Assembly: GCF_015207605.1 (NCBI RefSeq)
Contig: NZ_JADEWO010000002.1
Location: 124,001 to 188,000 of the forward strand
Source: Oculatella sp. LEGE 06141
GTDB taxonomy: Bacteria > Cyanobacteriota > Cyanobacteriia > Elainellales > Elainellaceae
Length of the DNA: 64,000 nucleotides
Direction: 5' to 3'
A program made the translations under genes and the position numbers. The notes under the pieces were generated by a model. It searched no databases and was not told the origin of the DNA. It saw only the letters and a program-made list of their open reading frames with translations. Below are positions 8,763 through 19,129 of the stretch, in pieces. The stretch's first letter is position 1, and every line of letters starts with the position of its first letter.

Positions 8763-9464
8763 ATGAAATTTGGTGTTATTGTCTTCCCTGGCTCCAACTG
8801 CGATCGCGATATTGCCATGGTCGTGCGCGATTTGCTTCAGCAACCAACTCGTATGGTTTGGCACGAAGAGAGCGATCTGTCCGACCTGGATGTGATTGTG
8901 ATTCCCGGTGGCTTTAGTTATGGCGATTATCTGCGCTGTGGTGCGATCGCGCGGTTCTCGCCAGTCATGCAGGCCACGGTCAAACACGCAGAACAAGGAA
9001 AGTACGTGTTGGGAGTCTGCAATGGATTCCAGGTGTTGACGGAAACCGGGCTGTTGCCGGGAGCGTTGATCCGCAATCGCGATTTGCATTTTATTTGCGA
9101 TCGCGTTCCCTTAAAAGTTGAGCGTGCCGACTTACCCTGGACGCAATGCTATCAACCCGGACAAGTCATCTCTTTGCCTATCGCTCATGGAGAGGGGTGC
9201 TATTACGCAGATGATCGGACGCTAGCCGAATTAGAAGAGCATAACCAAATTCTGTTTCGATACTGCACAACAACCGGAGAGATCACAGAGGACAGTAACC
9301 CCAACGGGTCGCTACACAACATTGCCGGACTCTGTAACCGTCGTGGTAACGTCGTTGGCATGATGCCTCATCCTGAACGAGCTTCGGATTCGATGTTGGG
9401 CAATACAGAGGGGCTTAAGCTGTTTGAGGGACTGTTGCAGGGGGCAATGGCAACAGTGGGCTAG
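8763..9464 (+). CDS. purQ: Phosphoribosylformylglycinamidine synthase subunit PurQ (glutaminase)
   Basis: 233 residues, a class I glutamine amidotransferase. The start is [12 protein letters not shown], the oxyanion strand is Pro-Gly-Gly-Phe-Ser-Tyr-Gly-Asp (48-55), nucleophile Cys86 lies in Gly-Val-Cys-Asn-Gly-Phe, and His203 and Glu205 in Pro-His-Pro-Glu complete the triad. It releases ammonia from glutamine for FGAM synthesis together with PurL and PurS. It forms an evident purS-purQ pair. It ends only 12 bp from the convergent MCE gene, with no obvious hairpin between. Confidence 0.96.
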   Translation: MKFGVIVFPGSNCDRDIAMVVRDLLQQPTRMVWHEESDLSDLDVIVIPGGFSYGDYLRCGAIARFSPVMQATVKHAEQGKYVLGVCNGFQVLTETGLLPGALIRNRDLHFICDRVPLKVERADLPWTQCYQPGQVISLPIAHGEGCYYADDRTLAELEEHNQILFRYCTTTGEITEDSNPNGSLHNIAGLCNRRGNVVGMMPHPERASDSMLGNTEGLKLFEGLLQGAMATVG

Positions 9465-9476
9465 GGGATATTTGGC

Positions 9477-10757
9477 TTAGTTTGGCTCAGAGGGTGACGA
9501 GAACTCCGAATCCGAGCCAAACTGTCCCTCTGTATTCAGGCGAGTCAGGCGGGCAGGCACCTGGGGCTGCACCATCTCAGCCGGGTCATTCAGGTCGTTC
9601 AATGGGCTACCTTCTACCTCATCCAGGCTAACTACCATCGGCGTGAGGGTTTGGGCGATCGCCGTCTGCTGCTGCAACTGTTGTGTTGAAGACACCAGGC
9701 CGCTTAAGCCATCCACCAAATCGCGTAAATTGCGGCGAAACGCTGGATCACCCGTTAGCTCGTCCAGATCGGCTGTAATCTTTTGAGCATTCTGGAATGT
9801 AGAACGAGCAGAATCAAGCGTTTGCTGAAGCAGCAAGACATTTTCACTACTGCCAACCGCTTCAGTTAAGTTTCGTAAGTTGCCAGAGGCTTCAGCCGCA
9901 TTCGCTGATAGGGTTTCCAGATTTTGAATGAACTCGCCTTCTTCAACCATTGGTGCCAGCTGATCCACGGTTAAGCGTAAGCGGTTGCTCGCTAGGTTGA
10001 GATTATTCAACGTGCTGATTAACGTCGCCCGATTAGTCGTTAACAAACTATTCAGTTGAGCCGCTGTTAAACCAAACTGGTCAGCCGCCTGCCCTACCGA
10101 CGTAGCTGATGCCGATGCTGATGCCGAGAGACTGGTGAGTTCCCGTTCAACGGTGCTGGTTAAGCCGGTCACTTCCTGCGTTAATGTTGCGACACCAGCC
10201 GCCGCGTTAGATGTATTTCGGGTGAGTTCCTGGATATCCGAAAAGAAATCCGGATCAGCAAACAAATTGGTGAACTCAATCGACGAGCGAATTAATGCAT
10301 CGAAACTGACACCGATTTGCCCCTGAAGGCGATCGCCATTACACACAATCAGGGCCGCATTGCAGTCAGCGGCAATCGGATTGGTGTCAATCTCTCCTGG
10401 CGGCAACTGAACCGTTGGTGTAATTTCAATCGATGTTTCGCCAATTAACCCCGACTGGTTCGCTTCAACCACCAAGTTGGGTTTGGGAATCAGTACGCTG
10501 GCAGAGGCAATCTCAATTTCAACTTCAACCACGTTTGTGCCGGGTCGGATTTCAGTAATCTTACCTACGCTGACCCCTCGGTAGCGCACTGCTGCACCAG
10601 ACTGCATCCGAGCAACGTTGTCAAATTCAACAACAGCTCGGTAGCTTCTAGAACCAAGATTAAGTCCTCGAATCCAGAGAATTAGGAATCCAAGTAACCC
10701 CAGCCCTACCAAAATTAACAGGCCGACAGACCCTTCTCGAATCGTTCGCGATCGCAT
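9477..10757 (-). CDS. MCE/MlaD-family substrate-binding protein of a lipid ABC transporter
   Basis: 426 residues. One N-terminal transmembrane helix (about 10-30) is followed by an MCE domain (about 38-120, with Val-Arg-Tyr-Arg-Gly-Val-Ser-Val-Gly-Lys). A long helical region contains Asn/Leu heptads and a Ser-Ala repeat, and the tail is proline-rich and acidic. Cyanobacterial homologues belong to the Mla/TGD2-like system that moves phospholipids or other hydrophobic compounds between envelope membranes. AAGGAGAGA sits just upstream of the ATG. The partner ATPase gene lies directly upstream in the same direction (60 bp), forming an operon, but no MlaE-type permease gene is adjacent. Confidence 0.9.
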   Translation of the reverse strand: MRSRTIREGSVGLLILVGLGLLGFLILWIRGLNLGSRSYRAVVEFDNVARMQSGAAVRYRGVSVGKITEIRPGTNVVEVEIEIASASVLIPKPNLVVEANQSGLIGETSIEITPTVQLPPGEIDTNPIAADCNAALIVCNGDRLQGQIGVSFDALIRSSIEFTNLFADPDFFSDIQELTRNTSNAAAGVATLTQEVTGLTSTVERELTSLSASASASATSVGQAADQFGLTAAQLNSLLTTNRATLISTLNNLNLASNRLRLTVDQLAPMVEEGEFIQNLETLSANAAEASGNLRNLTEAVGSSENVLLLQQTLDSARSTFQNAQKITADLDELTGDPAFRRNLRDLVDGLSGLVSSTQQLQQQTAIAQTLTPMVVSLDEVEGSPLNDLNDPAEMVQPQVPARLTRLNTEGQFGSDSEFSSPSEPN

Positions 10758-10816
10758 GATCTCTCCTTCTAGCCGTCTGCGCTCAAAACATCAATGAATC
10801 GTTCATGGCCTATTCC

Positions 10817-11608
10817 TCAAGCATTCAGGTTCGCCACCTGAATTGGCCCTTGTACACTACCACTGAAAAACTGCCGGATGATAGGGTCATCCGTTGCATC
10901 AATGTCGTTGACGGTGCCTTCCCACTGCACTTTGCCCTGGTATAAAAAGATGATGCGATCGGCTGTTCGCCGGATGGTGCTGTCCTGGTGGGTGACAATG
11001 ACGTAGGTACCGCATCCCTCCTGGTTGTGTTGCAGTTGGCGAATCAAATCTTCAATCACCGTTGAAGCAATAGGGTCAAGACCAGCCGTCGGTTCATCGT
11101 AGAGCAGCACTTCGGGCACATCCCTGGGATTGTCGGGATTAGCCATGACGGCGCGAGCAAAGCTGACCCGTTTCCGCATTCCTCCCGATAGCTCCGCCGG
11201 GTAGCGATTGCCGATTCCGGGTAGCCCTACCATCTCTAATTTGCGATCGACTAATTCTCGAATTCGTCGTTGAGATAGCCTGGAATGCTGATACAGAAAA
11301 AAGCCAACGTTTTCATCAACCGTCAGCGAGTCAAACAGCGCCGCCTGCTGAAATACCATCCCAATGCCGATTGGGTCTTGTGCATCCTCTGCCAGCCCTT
11401 CTCGCAGTTGCCCTTGAACGTAAATTTCCCCAGCATCCGGGGCTAGTAACCCAGCAATGATCCGTAAGATGGTTGATTTTCCGGTTCCAGAAGGGCCAAT
11501 GATGGCAACCGCCTCACCTCGGTCAAGGGTGAAGTCAACATGATCGAGAACAACATTACCACCAAAGGACTTACAAATCCCTTTAAGTTGAATGAGCGGC
11601 TCAGACAT
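10817..11608 (-). CDS. ABC transporter ATPase of the Mla/MCE lipid system
   Basis: 263 residues from the ATG at 11606-11608 (Met-Ser-Glu-Pro-Leu-Ile). An upstream in-frame start at 11638 would add ten unlike residues. Walker A is Gly-Pro-Ser-Gly-Thr-Gly-Lys-Ser-Thr, the signature is Leu-Ser-Gly-Gly-Met-Arg-Lys-Arg-Val, Walker B is Leu-Tyr-Asp-Glu-Pro-Thr-Ala-Gly-Leu-Asp-Pro, and the switch is Val-Thr-His-Gln. The Gly-Gly-Met-Arg-Lys-Arg signature is characteristic of MlaF/TGD3-type ATPases. It energises lipid transport with the MCE protein encoded 60 bp downstream. The membrane permease must be elsewhere in the genome. Confidence 0.92.
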   Translation of the reverse strand: MSEPLIQLKGICKSFGGNVVLDHVDFTLDRGEAVAIIGPSGTGKSTILRIIAGLLAPDAGEIYVQGQLREGLAEDAQDPIGIGMVFQQAALFDSLTVDENVGFFLYQHSRLSQRRIRELVDRKLEMVGLPGIGNRYPAELSGGMRKRVSFARAVMANPDNPRDVPEVLLYDEPTAGLDPIASTVIEDLIRQLQHNQEGCGTYVIVTHQDSTIRRTADRIIFLYQGKVQWEGTVNDIDATDDPIIRQFFSGSVQGPIQVANLNA

Positions 11609-12118
11609 AAGGTTATGACGTGAGTGGTTGAGAGCCAATTTAGCGTGAATCTTGCGGGACGACCCTAATCCTGGAGGGAGCGATCGTCCAGTTTATAACT
11701 CCGTCTGCCGGGTGGCAAAAACGAATCCACCATGCTGGCTTGAGTTGGATGGAGAATCGTTTCTCTCAAAAACTGAGCGACGCTGTGAGCTTCCGCCCCA
11801 CCAGATTCAAAATACATTCCAGATTTATGAACTTTATGCTGATTCTTTAAACTGAGTGCCCTAAATTTGCTCTAGCCATGTACTCTGGACTAGCAGTTTG
11901 GCTCAGATCAAATCCCTGCTGATACTGATGAATACGAGGGCAATTGACCTGATCCTGTGCTTTTTTTCAGTTTGAGTCGTTAGAATTCGAGCCTTGCCAT
12001 CGGCTTGAACGGCTATTCAACGATACGACCTCATGAATGCTGTTGGTTGAGGCAGCCCGTCCAGAATTGGGTGCGAGTTTACGGTTTAATTTTGTCATTC
12101 TCTTGCTCCTACCCCGCT
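11609..12118. other. 510-bp divergent intergenic region
   Basis: It separates the Mla ATPase gene (minus) from the YvcK-type gene (plus). A 67-codon plus-strand frame at 11652-11855 lacks a ribosome-binding site and any recognisable motif, and I do not call it. A T-rich run (ctttttttc) is near 11960. Promoters for both flanking genes are expected here but no confident -10/-35 pair could be picked. Confidence 0.35.
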
Positions 12119-13486
12119 ATGTTTTTTGGTCTATTCAAGCAAGCCCTGCACCTGTTTAAGCAGAAGTCTCGCCATCGTCCCTCGCATCGCGGTAATCGAT
12201 GGTTTTTGTGGTTGGCTCCGGGGATATTGGTAAAGCGCTGGTTGCTCCTCAGTGCCGGTGGGGTGATGTTAGCAGGACTGGGGTTAGCCATTTGGACGAG
12301 ACAAACGCCGATCTACTACTTTACTCAATTCATTGGTGAAGTTCTAGAAACCATTACAGAAATTCTTCCGTACTACATCAGCGGGCCACTGGCGGTCATC
12401 ATTGGCATCCTCTTTATTTTCTGGGGGCAAACTCGTAGCCTGGGTGCCATCACTGAAGTTCTCATGCCTGAAGGCAATGAAGAGCTGATTGACATGCTGA
12501 TTACACATCGCCGTTTGAATCGGGGGCCAAAAATTGTAGTCGTCGGTGGCGGGACAGGGTTATCGACCTTGCTGCGGGGCTTAAAAGCCTACAGTGCCAA
12601 CATTACAGCGATCGTTACTGTGGCTGACGATGGCGGCTCATCTGGTCGTCTGCGGCGCGATTTTGGAGTGCTACCCCCCGGCGATATTCGCAACTGTTTG
12701 GCAGCTCTGGCCGATGAAGAAAAGCTGATTACGGAACTGTTTCAGTATCGGTTTCGAGCAGGGAGCGGCTTAACAGGGCATAGCTTTGGCAATTTGTTTC
12801 TAACCGCCATGAGTGACATCACTGGCGACTTAGAGCAGGCGATCGCGGCGAGTTCCAAGGTATTAGCCATCCGCGGGCAGGTGCTGCCAGCCACATTAAG
12901 CGATGTGCAGCTCTGGGCAGAACTGTCAGACGGTCGGCGAATTGAAGGTGAATCTCAGATTACAGATGCCAACGGCAGCATTGTTAAGATTGGCTGCACG
13001 CCTGCCAACCCTCCGGCTCTTCCCAGGGCGCTACGAGCCATTCGCGAGGCAGACTATATTATCATCGGGCCGGGTAGTCTCTATACCAGCGTAATTCCCA
13101 ACCTGCTGGTGCCTGAGATTGCCGAGGCGATCGCCAACCGCAAGGTACCACGCCTTTACGTTTGCAATGTGATGACCCAGCCCGGTGAAACTCAAGGGTA
13201 TACGGTTTCAGACCACATTCGCATGATCGATGCGGCTTGTGGCTATCAGTTGTTTGATGTGGTGTTGGTGCAAAAGAAGACGCCATCGGCACAATCACTC
13301 ATTCGCTATGCTCAAGAAGGGTCGCATCCGGTGTACTTTGACCGAGAAGCGGTGATGCAGTTGGGTCGCCGTATCTTGATTGCCAATGTGATTTATGAAG
13401 ATGAACACAGCGGCCTGGTGCGGCATGACAGCGATCGCCTGGCTCGGGTTTTGCTGCGCTGGTATAGCAAAAGTCAGGGTGTATAA
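12119..13486 (+). CDS. YvcK/CofD-family gluconeogenesis factor with N-terminal membrane extension
   Basis: 455 residues from the ATG at 12119. An upstream in-frame TTG at 12005 would add 38 residues without good support. Two hydrophobic helices (about 40-58 and 75-98) precede the conserved domain, which begins near 140 with [12 protein letters not shown]. Further motifs are Asp-Asp-Gly-Gly-Ser-Ser-Gly-Arg, Pro-Pro-Gly-Asp-Ile-Arg-Asn-Cys and Gly-Pro-Gly-Ser-Leu-Tyr-Thr-Ser. YvcK proteins bind UDP-sugars and affect cell shape and carbon metabolism in Bacillus. CofD itself is a lactyl-transferase, but the sequence fits YvcK better. The membrane tether distinguishes it from the soluble B. subtilis form. 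Confidence 0.88.
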   Translation: MFFGLFKQALHLFKQKSRHRPSHRGNRWFLWLAPGILVKRWLLLSAGGVMLAGLGLAIWTRQTPIYYFTQFIGEVLETITEILPYYISGPLAVIIGILFIFWGQTRSLGAITEVLMPEGNEELIDMLITHRRLNRGPKIVVVGGGTGLSTLLRGLKAYSANITAIVTVADDGGSSGRLRRDFGVLPPGDIRNCLAALADEEKLITELFQYRFRAGSGLTGHSFGNLFLTAMSDITGDLEQAIAASSKVLAIRGQVLPATLSDVQLWAELSDGRRIEGESQITDANGSIVKIGCTPANPPALPRALRAIREADYIIIGPGSLYTSVIPNLLVPEIAEAIANRKVPRLYVCNVMTQPGETQGYTVSDHIRMIDAACGYQLFDVVLVQKKTPSAQSLIRYAQEGSHPVYFDREAVMQLGRRILIANVIYEDEHSGLVRHDSDRLARVLLRWYSKSQGV

Positions 13487-13624
13487 CGGTGCTGCGTTTG
13501 AAGTGTTTGACGCTGGGCATTGCCTCTAATTGACCCACCCCGAGTATAGACAGCACGCTCTAGAATGATAAGTTGGGCATCATCATGATGGCTACTACGA
13601 TTGTTACGGGGTTGAACTGAACAT

Positions 13625-14218
13625 ATGTCACCGGAGTTGCTGCGATCGCTTGTTTGGACAGATTTTCGCCTGGCTCTACTGTTTGCCGTCTTTATCCCGC
13701 TCGTCCTGCTTATTTGGGCATTCATGAAGAAATCAGAGGCGATACAGCGACTGTTAATTATCTACTGGCGTGTTTCTAGCCTGTTGGCTGTCACGGTCTA
13801 TCTTTTTATCGGAAATCTTCCGATTAGCTTTGTTGCCGGTATCCTGGCGAGCATTCTAATTCCAATTAGCCTCTGGTTTTGGGTTGACCTCAATGAAGAA
13901 ATTGATGATCTGTCCCCGTCTTCGATGAAGCTGTCGTTTACGGCCTGGCGCTGGGCCATCAGCGTTTACAGCGTGGTAGGGGTGTTAACCAGTCTGCCGT
14001 TTCTGCAATGTTCGGTCTCAACCACAGCCTACGCTACTCCCTTTTGCCAGGTTTGGCGAGAGCCATCTCTACTCTTCAAAGAGTATTTTCATGCAGGATA
14101 TACCCCTCAGTTTTTAGGGTTTTTAGGCATTGTCGGCCTGGTTATTTACGTCCTCTATCTGGGGTATTTTGTTCTGGTTCGCTTGGGCAAGCAAGGCCGC
14201 TCAGCCGCGCACAACTAG
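13625..14218 (+). CDS. DUF3177-like multi-pass membrane protein
   Basis: 197 residues with five or so hydrophobic segments (about 15-35, 45-62, 66-86, 115-135, 165-187) and a conserved-looking Trp-Val-Asp-Leu-Asn-Glu-Glu-Ile motif after the third. Its length and pattern match a cyanobacterial/plastid family of unknown function that I recall as DUF3177; that assignment is from memory. No catalytic residues are apparent. It converges on the P450 gene, with 24 bp between stops. Confidence 0.7.
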   Translation: MSPELLRSLVWTDFRLALLFAVFIPLVLLIWAFMKKSEAIQRLLIIYWRVSSLLAVTVYLFIGNLPISFVAGILASILIPISLWFWVDLNEEIDDLSPSSMKLSFTAWRWAISVYSVVGVLTSLPFLQCSVSTTAYATPFCQVWREPSLLFKEYFHAGYTPQFLGFLGIVGLVIYVLYLGYFVLVRLGKQGRSAAHN

Positions 14219-14242
14219 CGGTTTGTTAAGACCCGACATCGC

Positions 14243-15616
14243 TTAAGCCCACCGCTGGCCTACCTTAATCATTTTGAGATGGCTGGGTGGGGCTAGCGTC
14301 ACTCCTCGGCGAATGGGTTTAATATCCCGATTGTTGAGCAATTGAAGCTGGTGGCAAGACAGCACCTCAGCTAACACCAGTTTCATTTCAAACAAAGCAA
14401 AGGCCATGCCAATGCAGCGGCGGTTGCTGCCGCCAAACGGCAAATACTCGTAGGGTGAAAACTGGCGTTCTAAGAACCGTTCGGGTTTGAACTGTTTGGA
14501 GTCAGGATACGTATCTGGCCGATGGTGCGCCAGGTAAACGCAGGGAATTAAAACGGTGTCAGGCGCAAACCGATGCCCCATGACCTCAAACCGTGTTGTT
14601 GTAATCCGGGGAAAGGCAATGGGGGTGACCGGAAAAATACGCAGCGTCTCCTGGCAAACCGCACTCAGGTAAGGCAGGCGGGCGATCGCCGCTGGATCAG
14701 CGTCTCGTCCGGCAGTTCTTAGCTCCTGCAACAGCCTGGTTCGCACATGCGGTACTCGATGCACCCAATAGAGTGCCCAGGTCAACGCCGACGCGGTGGT
14801 TTCATGCCCTGCTAGTAGCAGCGTCATCAGTTCATCGCGCAGTTCCACATCGCTCATCGGCTGTCCGGCCTCATCCCGTGCCGCTAACAGTAACGTTAAG
14901 ATGTCCTGCCGAGTTGGATCAAAATTCTTGCGCCGTTGACGAATCTCGCTATAGAGGAGTTCGTCAATCCTGGCACGCTGCCGCAAAAAAGTTCCCCAGG
15001 GACTCCAGGCTCCCCAGTCTCGCTGTAAGGACGGCATAAACAGCAAGCTTGAACTGAGCGGAGAGCCAATCAGATCCAGCACAGAACGCAACAGTTGCCG
15101 AAGCTGCTCAAAGCGATCGCCCTGCCCCAGGCCAAACACCGCTTGCAAAATCACCCGCAGGGAAATCTCCTGCATGGCGGGTCGTACGGAAAAGGGTAGG
15201 TTGATGACCCACTCTTCTGCTACCCGCTGCGTGATCTCCCGCATCAAACTACCGTAAGTCTGCATTCGCTCTCCGTGGAAGGAGGGCATGAGCAGTTGCC
15301 GTTGCCGCTGATGGCGATCGCCATCCAGCGAAATTAATGATTCATGGCCGATCAGCGGACTCAAGATGCCGTTGGCAGAGCCAACCTTAAACTGTTTAGG
15401 ATTGGCTTTAAAGATGGCTTGAATTGCTTCCGGCTGACTGAAAAAAACAGCATCACCTAACCGACTCAGGCAGACGGTAAAGGTGTCGCCATACCGCTCT
15501 GTACAGTCTTCCATAAACTCAATAGGCTGAGCAATCCACCGCAACAGTTGCATCGCTGGCGGATTTTGAGGACCATCAGGACGTTTTGTTGGGGCGTGTT
15601 GGCTAAGACTAGTCAT
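14243..15616 (-). CDS. Cytochrome P450, CYP110-like
   Basis: 458 residues from the ATG at 15614-15616; 12 further residues are open upstream. The I-helix oxygen-binding motif is Ala-Gly-His-Glu-Thr-Thr-Ala, the K-helix ExxR is Glu-Thr-Leu-Arg, and the heme loop is Phe-Gly-Gly-Ser-Asn-Arg-Arg-Cys-Ile-Gly with thiolate Cys401. CYP110 enzymes are the common cyanobacterial P450s and hydroxylate fatty acids or terpenoids using ferredoxin as donor; the substrate here is unknown. There is no N-terminal anchor, so it is soluble. No terpene synthase or other biosynthetic gene flanks it. Confidence 0.93.
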   Translation of the reverse strand: MTSLSQHAPTKRPDGPQNPPAMQLLRWIAQPIEFMEDCTERYGDTFTVCLSRLGDAVFFSQPEAIQAIFKANPKQFKVGSANGILSPLIGHESLISLDGDRHQRQRQLLMPSFHGERMQTYGSLMREITQRVAEEWVINLPFSVRPAMQEISLRVILQAVFGLGQGDRFEQLRQLLRSVLDLIGSPLSSSLLFMPSLQRDWGAWSPWGTFLRQRARIDELLYSEIRQRRKNFDPTRQDILTLLLAARDEAGQPMSDVELRDELMTLLLAGHETTASALTWALYWVHRVPHVRTRLLQELRTAGRDADPAAIARLPYLSAVCQETLRIFPVTPIAFPRITTTRFEVMGHRFAPDTVLIPCVYLAHHRPDTYPDSKQFKPERFLERQFSPYEYLPFGGSNRRCIGMAFALFEMKLVLAEVLSCHQLQLLNNRDIKPIRRGVTLAPPSHLKMIKVGQRWA

Positions 15617-15880
15617 GTTTTGTTTCGTACTATCTCTTCTCCGAGGGTACACATTTCTGGAAGATTACGGGTGGAGCGTTCGTGATTAAGGGTCGAAAGT
15701 GCAAGGTGGGTTCGGTGAATTTACTCTTGTGTTGGTTGGCTATCGTTGAGCGGTCGTCTGATCCGTGTCGATATTTCCGAAGCTCATGTGTAGCTGACAC
15801 ATGTTGCGCCTCAGACACCGCTATCGTTTGCTAAATTGGCAAGGCAGCGCTTTATCTGGGCTGTTTACCTGTTAAAGCTT

Positions 15881-17698
15881 ATGATGCTCAAGCCAAAAAA
15901 ACCTGCTTTATTGTTAACGTTAGGCGCGGCGATCGCCCTGATCTCTGGTGGAGCCGTCGGTTATTGGTTGACGACTAAACGCCCCCAGGCCGGAGAGTTA
16001 CCGGCTGGCATTACTGTTATTCCCCAAGATGCTCTTGTGACGCTCTCTTTCTCAACGGATGAAGGGCAGTGGCGGCAGCTTAGAACCTTTGGCACCCCTG
16101 AAAGTCGAGCGGTGTTGGATCAAAACTTGATTCAGTGGCGCGATCGCCTCTTAACTGATAATGGTTACAACTACCAGCAAGATATTAGACCCTGGATTGG
16201 GCGTGAGATGACGATCGCTTTCTTATCTGCCGAGTCCAGTTCAGCCAATGCCAGCGCTGAGTCGATTGGCGGGACTGAAGCCAGCTCGGAATCGGCTCCG
16301 TTAGCTCCTCAGGTACCACCCCTGGCAGGGCAGCAGACGGCTGTTATGGTGCTGCCGATCGCTGACCCAGTTCAGGCCCAGCAAACGCTGGCTCGCCGGA
16401 CTGGCGACAAGGAAGCAGCCGTTGAGCGAGATTACAAAGGCCTAAAAATACAAGAATTTAATCAAGAAGCCCAGCCTTATGCGGCGACGGTTTTAGACGG
16501 GCGGTTTTTGGTCGTTAGCTCTGAAGGCAAGGCTCTAGAGCAAGTGATCGACACCTATAAAGGCGAGGAGTCTGTAACCAATGCTCCTGGCTTCGTCGAT
16601 GCATTTCGAACCATTGCGGCTCCTCAACCGTTTATGCAAGTCTACGTCAACGTGCCAGCAGCAAAAGCGTTAGCGGCAGAAAACTCAGTTCAGCCTGTTC
16701 CATCTCAGAATTTGGCACCGCTGCAAGACAATCAGGGCTTGGCCGCCGCCATGACGCTCCAGCCCAATGGTGTCCATATTGAGGGCGTAACCTGGCTCAA
16801 TCCAGAGAGCGAGCAGCGCTATCGAGTCACCAATGAAGCGGTGAGAATGCCCAGTTTGTTACCGGCAGAAACCTCACTGATGGCTTCAGGCGGGAACTTA
16901 CAACGCCTCTGGGAAGATTACAGCCAGCGCACCACGGTGACCACCAGTAGTATCCTGAACCCCAACTCTCTGCGGCAAGGGGTCCAAAACTTTACCGGAT
17001 TGAATCTGGATGATGACTTAATGCCGTGGATGAGCGGGGAGTTTTCCCTGTCTCTGCTGTCCCATTCTGAAGCGGCTGTTAGTCCTGGAACGGGTGTGGT
17101 GTTTATGGTGCGAGCTAGCGATCGCCGTGCGGCTGAACAAACCCTGGAGCAACTGGATGGCACCATGCGCGATCGCTACAACTTCCAGGTGAACGAGGCG
17201 GATATTGAAGGGCAATCGGTGGTGAACTGGATTTCACCCTTTGCTGCAATGACGGTGACGCGCGGCTGGATGGATGGCAACGTACTGTTTCTGGCTTTTG
17301 GCACGGGTGTACCCAACGCTATTTTACCAGCCCCAGATAGCCGTCTAGCCGATCAACCCCTGTTCCAGGAAGCCACGGTGACTGAGCTAAATTCCAATAA
17401 CGGGAACTTTTACGTCGATATCGAGCGCTTGACCCAATCGGGCAATGGTTTGCCGTTGCCGATTCTGGCACCACAGCAGCAAATTTTCATCAGCGCCATC
17501 CGCTCGATTGGTGTGACCACAGCCATTGCCAACGAACGCAGCACTCGTTACGACATCAATGTTTTACTCCAGTCATCGGGCAGTCCTGCCCCTCTAGCCG
17601 CTCCGTCGCCTGGAGGTAGCTCGCCGCCGGATGTAGCCCCCAATGCTGAAAAAAGTCCGGCAAGCCCCGACGCTACGCCTGAGCCGTCTTCCAACTAG
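15881..17698 (+). CDS. DUF3352-like membrane-anchored protein
   Basis: About 605 residues from the ATG at 15881; the next codon is also ATG. One transmembrane or signal-anchor helix lies at about 8-30, followed by a large extracytoplasmic region. Motifs are a Pro-Gln-Asp-Ala-Leu-Val-Thr-Leu-Ser-Phe-Ser-Thr-Asp-Glu start, an Ala/Ser-rich insert around 125-145 and paired alpha/beta repeats with Ala-Glu-Gln-Thr-Leu-Glu-Gln-Leu. The tail is rich in Pro, Ser and Ala. This matches the cyanobacterial DUF3352 family, whose role is unknown. The last 30 residues look disordered. It is transcribed alone. Confidence 0.75.
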   Translation: MMLKPKKPALLLTLGAAIALISGGAVGYWLTTKRPQAGELPAGITVIPQDALVTLSFSTDEGQWRQLRTFGTPESRAVLDQNLIQWRDRLLTDNGYNYQQDIRPWIGREMTIAFLSAESSSANASAESIGGTEASSESAPLAPQVPPLAGQQTAVMVLPIADPVQAQQTLARRTGDKEAAVERDYKGLKIQEFNQEAQPYAATVLDGRFLVVSSEGKALEQVIDTYKGEESVTNAPGFVDAFRTIAAPQPFMQVYVNVPAAKALAAENSVQPVPSQNLAPLQDNQGLAAAMTLQPNGVHIEGVTWLNPESEQRYRVTNEAVRMPSLLPAETSLMASGGNLQRLWEDYSQRTTVTTSSILNPNSLRQGVQNFTGLNLDDDLMPWMSGEFSLSLLSHSEAAVSPGTGVVFMVRASDRRAAEQTLEQLDGTMRDRYNFQVNEADIEGQSVVNWISPFAAMTVTRGWMDGNVLFLAFGTGVPNAILPAPDSRLADQPLFQEATVTELNSNNGNFYVDIERLTQSGNGLPLPILAPQQQIFISAIRSIGVTTAIANERSTRYDINVLLQSSGSPAPLAAPSPGGSSPPDVAPNAEKSPASPDATPEPSSN

Positions 17699-17991
17699 CT
17701 GGCTGGTTGGCTCAGGCGGAATCCATATCGATCGTTAGTTAGTTAGTTAATCTCATGACGGAGCAGGAATAGTATGCTCACTGCCTCAGCATTACTAGGC
17801 TAGCTGCAACCAGATTTAGCTACCCCATCTGCGCCTGCTTAAAACCTGACGTATTCGTCGCTGGCCTGTGTCGGATCTAATAAAACTACGTTGGAGAATC
17901 GCGATCGGACACATCATAGCGGAACAAGACTCGATAGGATAGAGATGAGAACTGAGTATCGATCCTGACGAAATCATCGGAGAGACACTGC

Positions 17992-19041
17992 ATGGATCTA
18001 GTAGCACTACAGAGCTGGTTAGACAATGCCTCGTTTGCCGTTCTGTTTACGACGATGCTGATTTACTGGGGAAGTGCGGCTTTTCCAACCATTCCGTATC
18101 TCTCTACTTTGGGAACGACCGGAATGGCGATCGCCAACCTCTGCATTGCAGCCTTACTGAGCGCCCGTTGGATAGAAGCGGGGTATTTCCCACTCAGCAA
18201 CCTGTATGAATCGCTATTCTTCATTGCGTGGGGCATTACCGCTATCCATTTCCTGGCGGAAAATATGAGCCGCAGCCGCTTGGTCGGAGTATTTACCGCC
18301 CCAGTAACAATGGCAATTGCGGCTTTTGCAGCCCTGTCTCTCCCCACCGAGATGCAGTCTGCCGAACCTCTAGTGCCTGCACTCAAATCAAATTGGCTCA
18401 TGATGCATGTTAGTGTCATGCTGCTTAGCTATGCTGCGTTGATGGTTGGCTCTTTGCTAGCGATCGCCTTTTTAATAGTCACACGTGGGCAAAACATTGA
18501 ATTGAAGGGCAGTTCTGTTGGCACAGGCGGATTCCGAAATGGGCGCTACCGTCCGCTTCAGGCTGAGGAACCTTCAACTCCCATAGAACTGGCGGCAGCC
18601 ACTGAACCCCTCATAGACCATTCAGGGACTGGCAAAACGGCTGTTCTCGACCCTGTTGCAGTTGCGACTGTTGAAAAGGTCTCAACTCAAGCCAAGGCAG
18701 AACTACTGTCACCTCAACGCTTAAACTTAGCAGACACCCTGGACAACATCAGTTACCGCATCATTGGACTAGGTTTTCCGCTGTTAACCATTGGCATCAT
18801 CGCTGGAGCCGTTTGGGCAAACGAAGCCTGGGGATCATACTGGAGTTGGGACCCGAAAGAAACCTGGGCTTTAATCACCTGGCTAGTCTTTGCAGCTTAT
18901 CTACACGCCCGCATTACTCGTGGCTGGCAGGGACGGCGGCCAGCACTCTTAGCTGCGTCTGGGTTTGTTGTCGTCTGGATTTGCTATCTGGGAGTCAATC
19001 TATTAGGCAAAGGGCTTCACAGCTACGGTTGGTTTTTCTAA
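17992..19041 (+). CDS. ccsA: Cytochrome c biogenesis heme-handling protein CcsA (also named CcsB/ResC)
   Basis: 349 residues with about eight membrane helices. The diagnostic tryptophan-rich WWD-type motif [13 protein letters not shown] lies near 280-292, followed by a conserved helix and a C-terminal Gly-Leu-His-Ser-Tyr-Gly-Trp. System II CcsA presents heme to apocytochromes c on the lumenal/periplasmic side of the membrane with its partner Ccs1 (ResB), which is not in the window. A variable soluble loop at about 168-245 separates the helices. GGAGAG precedes the ATG. A strong intrinsic terminator follows at 19130-19163. Nomenclature conflicts: some databases call this same protein CcsB. Confidence 0.93.
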   Translation: MDLVALQSWLDNASFAVLFTTMLIYWGSAAFPTIPYLSTLGTTGMAIANLCIAALLSARWIEAGYFPLSNLYESLFFIAWGITAIHFLAENMSRSRLVGVFTAPVTMAIAAFAALSLPTEMQSAEPLVPALKSNWLMMHVSVMLLSYAALMVGSLLAIAFLIVTRGQNIELKGSSVGTGGFRNGRYRPLQAEEPSTPIELAAATEPLIDHSGTGKTAVLDPVAVATVEKVSTQAKAELLSPQRLNLADTLDNISYRIIGLGFPLLTIGIIAGAVWANEAWGSYWSWDPKETWALITWLVFAAYLHARITRGWQGRRPALLAASGFVVVWICYLGVNLLGKGLHSYGWFF

Positions 19042-19129
19042 AGTGGCATTGCCGAGCAGCCGACCATTCACTTATGCCAAATCGGCTTTTGAGCGTTCGG
19101 TTATACAGTTGAGACATATAGAGACAGCA

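Noticed and set aside
11652-11855. 67-codon plus frame upstream of the YvcK-type gene
   Set aside because: No start signal and no domain; more likely leader or intergenic DNA.
17734-17749. Four-fold gtta microrepeat
   Set aside because: Too short to be meaningful and not associated with any gene feature.
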